NCBI RefSeq assembly: GCF_963583255.1 | Contig: NC_084810.1 | Location: 8,897,751 to 8,961,750, forward strand | Origin: Pyrus communis | Lineage: Eukaryota > Streptophyta > Magnoliopsida > Rosales > Rosaceae | Direction: 5' to 3' | DNA: 64,000 bases | Part shown: in pieces, positions 1 to 7,942 of the stretch | Position numbering within the stretch: the first letter of the stretch is position 1 | Layout of the letters: each line of letters starts with the position of its first letter | Notes under the pieces: generated by a model | What the model saw: only the letters and a program-made list of their open reading frames with translations | Told to the model about the DNA's origin: nothing | Databases searched by the model: none | Translations under genes and position numbers: made by a program

Positions 1-64
1 ACAAATACATTGTTCAATTGAAGAAATGCCTAGCATTCATGTATTGTATTAATTTACAATTTAT

Positions 65-73
65 TATATAAAG
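65..73 (+). promoter_or_regulatory. TATA box of the EG45-like gene
   Basis: A TATATAAAG motif lies about 103 bases upstream of the ATG at 176, the usual spacing for a plant core promoter with a short 5' leader. No other promoter motif was identified with confidence. Confidence 0.55.
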
Positions 74-175
74 GGATGTGACCATACCAACGTATTATAC
101 TACACTCGAACTCTTTTGAAAAGAATAAGGTCATAATATTTATCTGAGTTTTGACAACGCAAGAGAGAAGAACAA

Positions 176-748
176 ATGCCGAAGAACATTTTAGTTGTGT
201 TATGCATTGTTGCAAGCTTTATCTGGGCATCAGTAGCCACACCAGGAATTGCTACTTTCTACTCAAGCTATATTCGTAAGTTTGTTTTCTTCCTCACTCT
301 TCTTTTTTCTTTAAACCACTGTATTGAGCTTCTGGAGACGAAGAAAACATTGTATATAAATTATGACATAACACGGAACTAAATATAATTAACGAAATGT
401 CCTTTTCATAAACTGTATATAGGTATAATTTTTAAGGAAAATTGATCAAAGGTGGATATCTTTTTTGTTTTTACAGCCTCAGCATGCTACGGGAATACAC
501 CACAAGGCATTTTGATCGCTGCTGCAGGTGATGCGATATGGAACAATGGTGCTGGATGTGGAAAGTTTTATAACGTCAAATGCACTGGACCTCGAAACCC
601 AGTTCCACATCCATGCACCAACTCGACGGTTAGAGTAAAGATCGTTGATCATTGTCCTGGATGTCAATCCACACTTGACCTCTCTCAACCGGCTTTCGCC
701 AAAATTGCTAACCCGGTGGCAGGAATTATCAACATTGATTACTGGTAA
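176..748 (+). CDS. EG45-like domain protein (plant natriuretic peptide-like), secreted
   Basis: Two exons: 176-275 and 477-748. The intron starts GTAAG and ends TTTTTACAG. The joined frame gives 123 residues. Residues 1-21 are a hydrophobic signal peptide ending near ASVAT. The mature part is a single double-psi beta-barrel (expansin domain-1-like) with the family signatures SACYG, GAGCGKFY, VKIVDHCPGC and LDLS, six or more cysteines for disulfides, and the Asp of VDHC. It lacks the expansin pollen-allergen domain, and the length fits plant natriuretic peptides/EG45 proteins (about 120-140 residues). Family members act in the apoplast in water and ion balance and stress; they are not known to have enzyme activity. 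The exon junction restores the PSACYG motif, which fixes the splice sites. No frame break was seen. Family assignment is firm; the exact function is inferred. Confidence 0.88.
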
Positions 749-989
749 TCGTATTTGCTACACATTACCAAATTTGTTCTACGTGTATCTAATTTATGAA
801 TAATATTCTTCTTCGTGCCGATTTGCTGGGCATGAAGATCTTCAGTTATTACACAAATTATTGTAATATCGTCAACATTACTACTAAATAAAATAAATAT
901 AAATGTTATTTAAATTCTCACCAGATGCACATGAGACATTTCATTGTTTACCACAAATTAAAATTAATTAATCTAGTTTAGTTGACATA
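749..989. other. 3' flank of the EG45-like gene, no gene seen
   Basis: AT-rich sequence following the stop codon. AATAAA-type signals near 885-900 could serve as polyadenylation signals. Nothing else supported. Confidence 0.4.
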
Positions 990-1239
990 TGTTGCAAGAT
1001 ATTTATGTACGTCCAGTAATTGGTATAAGTCGCACGATATTTATGTCTGTCCACTAATTGTTATAATTGTTGTAATGTTAGTCAATTGATTCTCCCTATT
1101 GAATTAGGGGTATTTTTGTAATTTTTCAGAATAGCCGCGCCACTATATAAAGGTGGCTATACCTCACATTTGTAACACACTACTATGAAATTCTTGAATA
1201 GAATTCTCCCACTCTCTTAAATTATTTTCCTCTAAAACA
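990..1239 (+). mobile_element. Solo LTR, 250 bp, with 5-bp target duplication ACATA
   Basis: The segment begins TGTTGCAAG and ends CTCTAAAACA, the TG...CA ends of an LTR. It is flanked on both sides by ACATA (985-989 and 1240-1244), an exact 5-bp target-site duplication. A TATATAAAG box at 1144-1152 followed by a pyrimidine-rich leader fits a U3-R-U5 layout in plus orientation. No internal retrotransposon sequence is present, so it looks like a solo LTR left by LTR-LTR recombination. The length suggests a Copia or TRIM-type family; I cannot name it. Confidence 0.7.
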
Positions 1240-1244
1240 ACATA

Positions 1245-1994
1245 ACAATTTTTACCCAAATTTGCCACACCTAATTCTATTGGATCGAGCACACATTTTT
1301 GTTTCTTTGAGACGAATTAATTAACGAAGAAGCAAGTCTAATTAACTAAATTCCTATAGTGGAACATCCCAAATAAATTCAAAAATTGTTGAACTAGATC
1401 ATCTTAGCCTAGAGGAGTTTGAATTGCTTAATGTTTTCAGTTTGGCAGTTTTCCCTTACATTTGACAAAAGAAAATTGAACATAACAAAAGCTTTCATGC
1501 ATGTGTCAAATTGTTATTGTCGATAAGACGAAAACAATCCTTCCATGTAATGAGCCAATATATTTTGCTTGCAAACCTCATAGATACAAGCGAAGCACAT
1601 ACAACGCATGCCAACATGACCTCCTCTCCACATCTTTGATGAACATACGTAATTATATGTGCCAACCAGTCTCATGTTAATGATTCACTAGTTAAAATGA
1701 GATCATGGGTGCAATAGGCTATTATATATAGTTCATTTGTTAAGAGCATTCACCCTTGCACCGGAAGACTCTTTCCCTTGTCCCTTACTCTCTCTTTGGT
1801 TGTGAGAAAATTTACTCTACTGATTGGTCTTTTGTTCGCACTGAAAATTTACTTACAAAATCATATATAATAGAGAGCTAGAAGAGCTGCTACTTGCCCC
1901 ATTCGGACTCAAAGCCCTTAACTAGTTCAAATTCCAGAATGCAGCAACAAAACAGATACAACAAAGCAAAAAGAAACGCATAATTATCTAATAT
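1245..1994. other. Intergenic sequence, no gene seen
   Basis: No convincing coding frame, tRNA-like fold or repeat border was found here. It separates the solo LTR from the SUMO-like remnant, whose terminal stop codon is at 1995-1997. Confidence 0.3.
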
Positions 1995-2361
1995 CTACCC
2001 ATCTCTACACCCTCCCCTCCATCCATGCCACTCGAGAATTACGCTGACTCCAACCGCTACCAGGGCGAGGTGATACATCAATTTCAGCTCCATCTCCATT
2101 CCCAGCTGCAATAAAAAGATTTTGAGTCAATTCGAAAATTCAACAGTGCGAACCACATTCACACGGAATAAAAGAATAGATAACGTAGGTAGAGAAAGGT
2201 AGAAAGATGACCTGATCTGGAGTGATATCGAATCCAATGCTACGGCCACCATGCGAGAACATAACATCGTCGAGCGCCACAGAAAGTTCACTACAGTAAG
2301 CACTCGTACACCTCTTCAGTGGAGTGCTTGGCTTCATCCTGAAGAACATTTTAGTCCAGCC
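1995..2361 (-). pseudogene. SUMO-like gene remnant, two 3' exons, frameshifted
   Basis: On the minus strand, exon A (2361-2212) encodes MFFRMKPSTPLKRCTSAYC, LDDVMFSHGGRSIGF and TPDQ. This matches the core of plant SUMO (ubiquitin-like fold: VFFRIKRSTQLKKL, AYCDRQ, FLFDGRRL, TPDEL). It is bounded by TTTGTAG and a GT donor. Exon B (2105-1995) follows a TTTATTGCAG acceptor. In frame it starts LGMEMELKLMYH, but one base out of phase it reads GDGAEIDV, matching the SUMO segment EDGDEIDA. A single-base loss after the GGAATGGAG run would explain this. The diglycine end needed for conjugation is absent, and no N-terminal exon was found up to the TIR element starting at 2578. I read it as a decayed SUMO paralogue. 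A divergent, expressed SUMO-like gene is a less likely alternative. Confidence 0.55.
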
Positions 2362-2978
2362 CTACAAACCGCAATGAATTGTGAAATAGCAAACCTTAAC
2401 TATAATATACAGATATTCAACAGAAAAGAGATCTATAATATACAGATAAAGTGATCAATAATGGAGCACATGTATTAAACAGAATAAATAAAAAGCATAT
2501 CAGACTAAATGTATATTAACTACGGAAAATGAAATATATGTTTTGGATTCGTTTCTGGGATAAAAACAACACTCTAAGGACGCATTTCCATAACCGTAAT
2601 CGGAATTAAAATACGAAATTGAATTTTAATTATGGGGTATAGCTTTGTTTACTAAACTTGGGGAGTAAAAAAAAGGTGAGACCCACACAAAATTTTGGAA
2701 TTCAATTCCAAAATTTGGAGGATTTGGATTCCTTAGATTAACATGGTATTTGGATTCCTAATTACTTTGGCAATCGGAATGACATTTTTGTTTCCTTTAT
2801 GTCCTCACTTCTTTTATTTCCAATACTATCCTTTATAAACCTATTAACCCTAGTTTAATTATGCACAACTCCTTACTTTTTTTTATTTTCATGCTCGTTC
2901 ACATTATGCACAACTACATGCATATGCCGAAGAGAAGAAACTACAACTTGATTGAGAAAATTTAAATATTAAAGTAAA

Positions 2979-3273
2979 TGTGACATCCCACATCGCCCAG
3001 GGGAGTGGATCCTGTAAGCCTTATATGTATATTCTCATCTCTACCTAGCATAAGACTTTTTAGGAGCTCACTGGCTTCGGGTTCCATAGGAACTTCGAAG
3101 TTAAGTGAGTTCGGGCGAGAGCAATCCCAGGATGGGTGACCCATTGGGAAGTTCTCGTGTGAGTTCCCAAAAACAAAACCGTGAGGGCGTGGTCGGGGCC
3201 CAAAACGAACAATATCGTGCTACGGGTGGAGTCGAGCCCAGGATGTGGTGGGAGCCCGGGTCGGGATATGACA
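2979..3273 (+). mobile_element. Cassandra LTR (copy A) with 5S-rRNA-like domain
   Basis: A 295-bp LTR beginning TGTGACATCCCACATCGCCC and ending GGGATATGACA. Positions 3080-3160 resemble 5S rRNA: the AAGTTAAG A-box region, GGGCGAGAG, and an intact C-box GGATGGGTGACC at 3130-3141. LTRs carrying a 5S-like sequence define the Cassandra TRIM (terminal-repeat retrotransposon in miniature). The next 18 bases (3274-3291) retain the start of a primer-binding site (TTTGGTA) fused to the end of a polypurine tract (AAGGGGTGGAT), so the internal domain is almost entirely deleted before the next LTR. Confidence 0.88.
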
Positions 3274-3291
3274 ATTTGGTAAGGGGTGGAT

Positions 3292-3576
3292 TGTGACATC
3301 CCACATCGCCCAAGGGAGTGGATCTTGTAAGCCTTATATGTATATTCTCATCTCTACCTAGCACGAGGCCTTTTAGGAGCTCACTAGCTTCGGATTCCGT
3401 AGGAACTCCGAAGTTAAGCGAGTTCAGGCGAGAGCAATCTCAGGATGGGTGACCGTTTTCATGTGAGTTCCCAGAAACAAAATCGTGAGGGCGTGGTTGG
3501 GGCCCAAAGCTGACAATATCGTGCTACGGTGGAGTCGAGCCTGGGATGTGGTTGGGGCTCGTGCCGAGATATGACA
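3292..3576 (+). mobile_element. Cassandra LTR (copy B), shortened
   Basis: A second direct LTR starting TGTGACATCCC and ending GAGATATGACA. Compared with copy A it lacks about a dozen bases after GGATGGGTGACC: the text jumps to GTTTTCATGTGAGTTCCC. Its 3' part (from 3455) is the first unit of the 130-bp tandem array that follows. The 5S-like domain is present, but its C-terminal flank is altered by that deletion. Confidence 0.82.
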
Positions 3577-3885
3577 ATTTGGAAGTTTTCATGTGAGTTC
3601 CCAGAAACAAAACTGTGAGGGCGTGGTCAGGGCCCAAAGCGGACAATATCGTGCTACGATGGAGTCGAGCCCGGGATGTGGTTGGGGCCCGCGCAGGGAT
3701 ATGACAATTTGGAAGTTTTCATTTGAGTTCCCAAAAACAAAACCGTGAGGGCATGGTCGGGGCCCAAAGCGAACAATATCATGCTATGGTGGAGTCGAGC
3801 TCGGGATGTGGTTGGGGCCCGTTCCGGGATATGACAATTTGGAAGTTTTCATCTGAGTTCCCAAAAACAAAACCGTGAGGCCGTT
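3455..3885 (+). repeat. 130-bp tandem repeat made from the 3' part of a Cassandra LTR
   Basis: The phrase GTTTTCATGTGAGTTCCC recurs at 3455, 3585, 3715 and (as GTTTTCATCTGAG) 3845, an exact 130-bp period. Each full unit runs from this phrase through the LTR 3' end (ATATGACA) and the first bases of the primer-binding region (ATTTGGAA). There are three full units and one of about 40 bases. The units differ by scattered substitutions, so the array is not the newest event here. The repeat excludes the 5S-like domain. It ends abruptly where the sequence flips to the minus orientation. Confidence 0.85.
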
Positions 3886-4003
3886 TGTCACATCCTGGCC
3901 CGGGCCCCCACTACATCACGGGCTCGACTCCACCGTAGCACGATATTGTCCGTTTTGGACCCCGACCACGCCTTTAAGGTTTTGTTTATGGGAACTCACA
4001 AAT
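3886..4003 (-). mobile_element. Partial Cassandra LTR (copy C), inverted
   Basis: Starts TGTCACATCC (the LTR 3' end on the minus strand), carries the GCACGATATTGTCC block, and stops at GGGAACTCACA. So it is only the 3' portion of an LTR, and about the same portion that forms the 130-bp units, but in opposite orientation. The junction with the preceding unit is at 3885/3886. Confidence 0.75.
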
Positions 4004-4297
4004 TGTCACATCCCAGCCCTAGCCCCCACCACATCCCAGACTCGACTTCACCTTAGCACGATATTGTCTGCTTTGAGCCCCGACCACGCCCTCACGGTTT
4101 TGTTTCTGGGAACTCACACGAAAACTTCCTAGCGGGTCACCCATCCTAGGATTGCTCTCGCCCGAACTCGCTTAACTTTGGAGTTTCTACGGAACCCGAA
4201 GCAAGTGAGCTCCCAAAAGGCCTCATGCTAGGTAGAGATGAGAATATACATATAAGACTTATAGAATCCACTTCCCTGGACAATGTGGGATGTCACA
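4004..4297 (-). mobile_element. Cassandra LTR (copy D), inverted, near full length
   Basis: Runs TGTCACATCCC to GATGTCACA, 294 bp, minus orientation, with the 5S-like domain (GGGTCACCCATCCTAGGATT read on plus) and the CTTAACTTTGGAG block. Flanks of the whole 2979-4297 cluster are GTAAA on the left and ATAAA on the right, a possible target duplication with one mismatch. The cluster therefore holds head-to-head LTR blocks, unlike a normal LTR-internal-LTR element. Confidence 0.85.
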
Positions 4298-4783
4298 ATA
4301 AATACTTAAATTTATAAGAATAAATAAATAAAAGCATTTTAGTGTGTCTATGAAATAAAAAAAGCAATTTAATTTTTTTCTTACTCTTATATATTATATC
4401 AAATTTTATTTAAAAGGTATATAAAATATTTGATTTGGAACAAATGTATTTTAGTAATCATACTGGTTAATATTCTAATTCTGCTGAATTAGTAAAAAGC
4501 TTTATAGAATTAGTGTCATTTTTATTCTGATTCCAAAACATTTAAGTAATCAACTCCGACAGGAATCCGATTCTGACTTCTCTTCATTCCAACTCCTTTT
4601 TAATTCAATTCTTCCTCAATTTAATTCATCATATTTTCATCACGGTTACGTAAATGCACCATAAAAAAAAAGAGATAGGGGAAGACGGGTGGTCATGGAC
4701 TTCGATATTGATCATGAGGTGGACGACTCCCAACATATTGTTTTGTGGTCTGACAGGAACTTTGCGACTCGCCCCCATTTCAA

Positions 4784-4982
4784 GGAACTAGATCCTCTCC
4801 TGAGCTCAGGATGGGGATCCTCCTGAGCAGCCCATCTGGATTGTTCAAATTTGATCCAACGGCTCCAAATAGGAGGCCCTTCTAAAAGTTATAATAATTG
4901 GAGCCGTTAGATCAAGTTTGAACGGCCCATATGGGCTGCTTAAGAGGATCCCCATCGTGAGCTTAGGTGAGGATCCAGTTCC
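4784..4982. mobile_element. MITE, 199 bp, 9-bp target duplication (Mutator-like)
   Basis: Left end GGAACTAGATCCTC and right end GAGGATCCAGTTCC are inverted repeats extending about 45 bp, including GATGGGGATCCTC and the AACGGCTCC/GGAGCCGTT block near the centre. The 9-bp sequence CCATTTCAA flanks both sides (4775-4783 and 4983-4991), exactly as expected for a Mutator-type insertion. No coding capacity. Confidence 0.8.
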
Positions 4983-5848
4983 CCATTTCAAAGCCTTCAA
5001 TGATTTGCTTTTCTTTGTGCTTCTCTCTTTACTTTGAGAGATTTTTCAGTGTGACCGATATCACGTGTTATTATACAATTGGTGAGATATATGTGTTAAA
5101 AAGTTAATAACTTTAAAAAAAAAAATTCCACCACTTACATAAAAATACGTGGTGTATCACCCGTATTCCCGTCACAATAAAAAATTTCTCCTTTACTTTT
5201 TCAACTTTCAACTTTCAAAACAAGTGAAGACTCTTGTAGTTAATGCAATGAACTGTGCAATTCAAAATTAATTATGGCTTTCCGGAGAAGTTCTGCATAT
5301 GAGCTTCAGTTCTCGAATAAAATTATTTGAGAAACATCCTTGTACGCAGGGGTAGAATAAAATACCAAAAATATCAAAACTAACCGGACCCGTATAGAAG
5401 CCGAACAAACAATGTATCGAACCAAAAATATTGAATCATTCGGTACCTGAATGGAAAATACTGAACCATTTAGTACCCGAAACGAAATAGATACCAAAAC
5501 TTTCGGTACATGAATCAGTATAAAATACGTGTTTGTTCAGTAAGATTGTACCAAACCGATTTAAATTTTAAGATGCATAAATTTAATTATACATATAATA
5601 TATAAGATTATAAATTGTTACAGTCATCAGGATCAATTGAGATTTAATCTCAACCATTGAATTGATATCATCTTTCTCGCCCGACACCTCTTTACTTCAC
5701 GTCAGTCTTGACTCTATCGACCTCAATTGAGATATAAATTTTAAGGAAAAATATCGACTTTAAGGAAAAGTACCAAACCTAATTAATCCTTTTATTTGGA
5801 TTAAGCCACACTTTATGGGTCAAGACAACTGTAAAGATTGTACATTTA

Positions 5849-7120
5849 GGGTGCGTTTGTTGCACCGGACTAACTCGGACTGGACTAACTTTAGGGACTA
5901 AGTTTGATTGGCTTAGACTAGACTAAGCTGGACTGACTTAGTGAAACATTTGGTGAAGTGTCAAACTAGAAAACTAGACTAACAATAAATTATTATTATT
6001 ATTATAATATTTTAATTTATTTCCTGTTAAAAATATCAACATTAATATGGAAAAATGGGGCATCTTCTTCACAAATTGCTAGTGCTCATCTGCACATAGA
6101 ACTTCTATTCACATAATCCAATAATTGTTCAATGATCATAACTAAATGGTATCCCATAAAACTAACAAATCCAAGCCTACCTTCACAAACCAAACACAAC
6201 CAATTCACAGAATCCATCAAATATTCTGAAATTTAAAGAACAGAACAAATAAGGTAAAAAAAAAAAAGAGATGAAGAACGCAAAGCACCCAACCCGGAAC
6301 CCAATCAACTTCTGCAAACCCTCCATAGTTGTAATCCTTCGTAAGGAAAATTAAATCCCAGAAAAATCAAATCCTTTAAGCTCACTTGTATATGCAGGAC
6401 CAAAAATTCAATTTGAAAACCTTAAATCGTCGAAGTTCTGTCGAATTGGATACGGAGCTCGTCGGTTCTCCAATTGAAGATCGAATTTGAGGTCTCATTC
6501 TAGGTTGTGGGTTGGGGCGATAAGAGAGAGATTGGTGGTGGTTTGGACTGGTGGTGTGATCTTGGCTATGTTTGGCAATTGAAAGATGTGTAGAACTTCT
6601 AACGAATTTGGTTTTGCAATTCGAATATGGGATTTGCAATGGAATCTAGGTTTCACGATTCGAATGTGGATTGCAATTTTGGCAAATTTGGGCTCTATCT
6701 ACTGGCTTTCAGGTCTGGGTTTTGCGATTCGAATCGAAGTGAATCAAACGATAGCGAGAGCAGGGAGAGAATGCGACAGGTTCTGGGTTCTGAGAAATTT
6801 GAAACAAGCAGACAATGTGATTTTGGGTTGGCGAGTGTTGACGATGTTGGCAACGCAAGCAGACGAAGCAGCAAAGACAAGAGATTGAGGATGACAAAGA
6901 GAGAGAACGTGAGAAGATGAAGATGCAGTAAAGGTCTTGGCAGTCTCATGGTTATTGGGGGGGGGGGGGTCTCGTTAAGACCTCTTAGTGAAGGGTTTTG
7001 TCCATGCGAGTCCCCTTTAGTCTTATTAATGTTAATCCCAGCATGGAACAAACACGGTATTAGACTAACAGTTAGTCCAGTCCAGTCCAGTCCCACTAAG
7101 TGAGGGCAAACAAACGCCCC
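5849..7120. mobile_element. Non-autonomous TIR element of about 1.27 kb
   Basis: Begins GGGTGCGTTTGTTGC and ends with the inverse of GGGGCGTTTGTTTGCCC. Subterminal GGACTGGACTAAC-type repeats occur at both ends (5869-5892 and about 7060-7090, including three CCAGT tandem motifs). Target duplication is ambiguous. The interior has no transposase frame; 6376-6950 is more GC-rich than its surroundings and could be captured host sequence, but I recognised no gene in it. A run of G around 6958-6969 sits near the right end. Confidence 0.55.
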
Positions 7121-7134
7121 TTTACATTTGTACC

Positions 7135-7412
7135 ACATGACCCACAGCCCACACAACATAAGTGCCGAAATACTAGCTGGAAAATGTTCTGCTGCCAAAA
7201 TCTTCGACGAATTTTTTTAACTGCCAAGATTCTAAAAATTTTTAGCTCTGGTTACCTTGATTGGTTATGACCCAAAGCCCACACATCATAAGCGCCAAAA
7301 TACTTGCCAAAAAATGTTCGGTTGCTAGATTCTTCAACAAAATTTTTTAGCCGTCGAGATTTTTAAACTGAAAAATTTTCAGTCATCAAAAGTTTTTACT
7401 TCCAATTACCTT
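7135..7412. repeat. Imperfect tandem duplication, about 135 bp, two copies
   Basis: Copy 1 (about 7135-7266) and copy 2 (about 7267-7412) share TGACCCA.AGCCCACACA.CATAAG, a GAAAATGTTC-like block, a TCTTC.AC.AATTTTTTTA block and the ending TACCTTGATTGGT. Copy 2 is slightly longer. Non-coding; it directly follows the right end of the TIR element. Confidence 0.55.
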
Positions 7413-7529
7413 GATTGGTGGTGGCTTATATATTCAATAAAAAATTAGAAATAATGTCTACCAACTCAACTAACTGCATTAACTTGTTTGTATCTCTTTA
7501 TGTTTTATTATCTAAATCTCTACTAATTA

Positions 7530-7850
7530 ATAAAACATTTATTGTCAATCAAAACCCTATGAAATTACCAGTTTAACCCTCTAATTAAAACAAAACATGA
7601 ATAAGAAATATGAGGCAGAAATGTAATTTCACACAACCAAATTTTGCTATTTTGTTTTTTCAAAGCCTCATCCACTTGTAATCCTAATATATCTCTAATT
7701 AAAAATAAAAATGAAAAATTCCCACTCCCACATTCTCTATCACTCTCTTCCTCTCTCCTTCTATTTCAAAAACAAAAATAAAAAAACTTCTCACATACTT
7801 TGTGTGTGCCTATATGCTAGTAATCTATTAACAAAACTCTTTTTGTTAAC
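7530..7850. repeat. Dispersed repeat, shared in inverted orientation with 44240-44500
   Basis: Contains CCTAATATATCTCTAATTA, CCCACTCCCACATTCTC and AAAACAAAAATAAAAAA. The reverse complement of 44240-44500 carries the same blocks in the same order. No terminal repeats were resolved, so its class is unknown. Confidence 0.55.
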
Positions 7851-7942
7851 CAATAGAGGGTGAAAAAACTAAATTAACTTTCTCAACAAAACTAAATGAA
7901 ATAACTAAAAATATGAGAAACAATCGCTAAAAATATGAACAA

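Larger units (their letters stand above)
2578..4662. mobile_element. TIR element (MITE-like) split by a Cassandra cluster
   Basis: The left end GGACGCATTTCCATAACCG and the reverse complement of the right end (GGTGCATTTACGTAACCG) form imperfect terminal inverted repeats. Similarity continues inward: both arms carry ATCGGAAT/AATCGGATT stretches and AATGACA blocks. TAA lies next to both ends, which would fit a PIF/Harbinger-like 3-bp duplication, but the right end is fuzzy. No transposase frame is present, so it would be non-autonomous. The Cassandra-derived cluster at 2979-4297 is inserted inside it. The superfamily is uncertain. Confidence 0.5.

Noticed and set aside
479..688. Minus-strand frame opposite the EG45-like exon
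   Set aside because: It is the antisense shadow of a clear secreted-protein exon and has no domain or splice partner.
3080..3160. A functional 5S rRNA gene
   Set aside because: The match to 5S rRNA is partial and lies within LTR ends TGTGACA...TGACA; it is the known 5S-like part of Cassandra.
2983..4297. CRISPR-like array suggested by regular 130-bp repeats
   Set aside because: Eukaryotic context, no spacers, and units are LTR pieces.
6586..7198. Overlapping frames of 97-167 residues inside the TIR element
   Set aside because: They overlap on both strands, show no known domain, and lie within a repetitive element; a captured gene could not be recognised.
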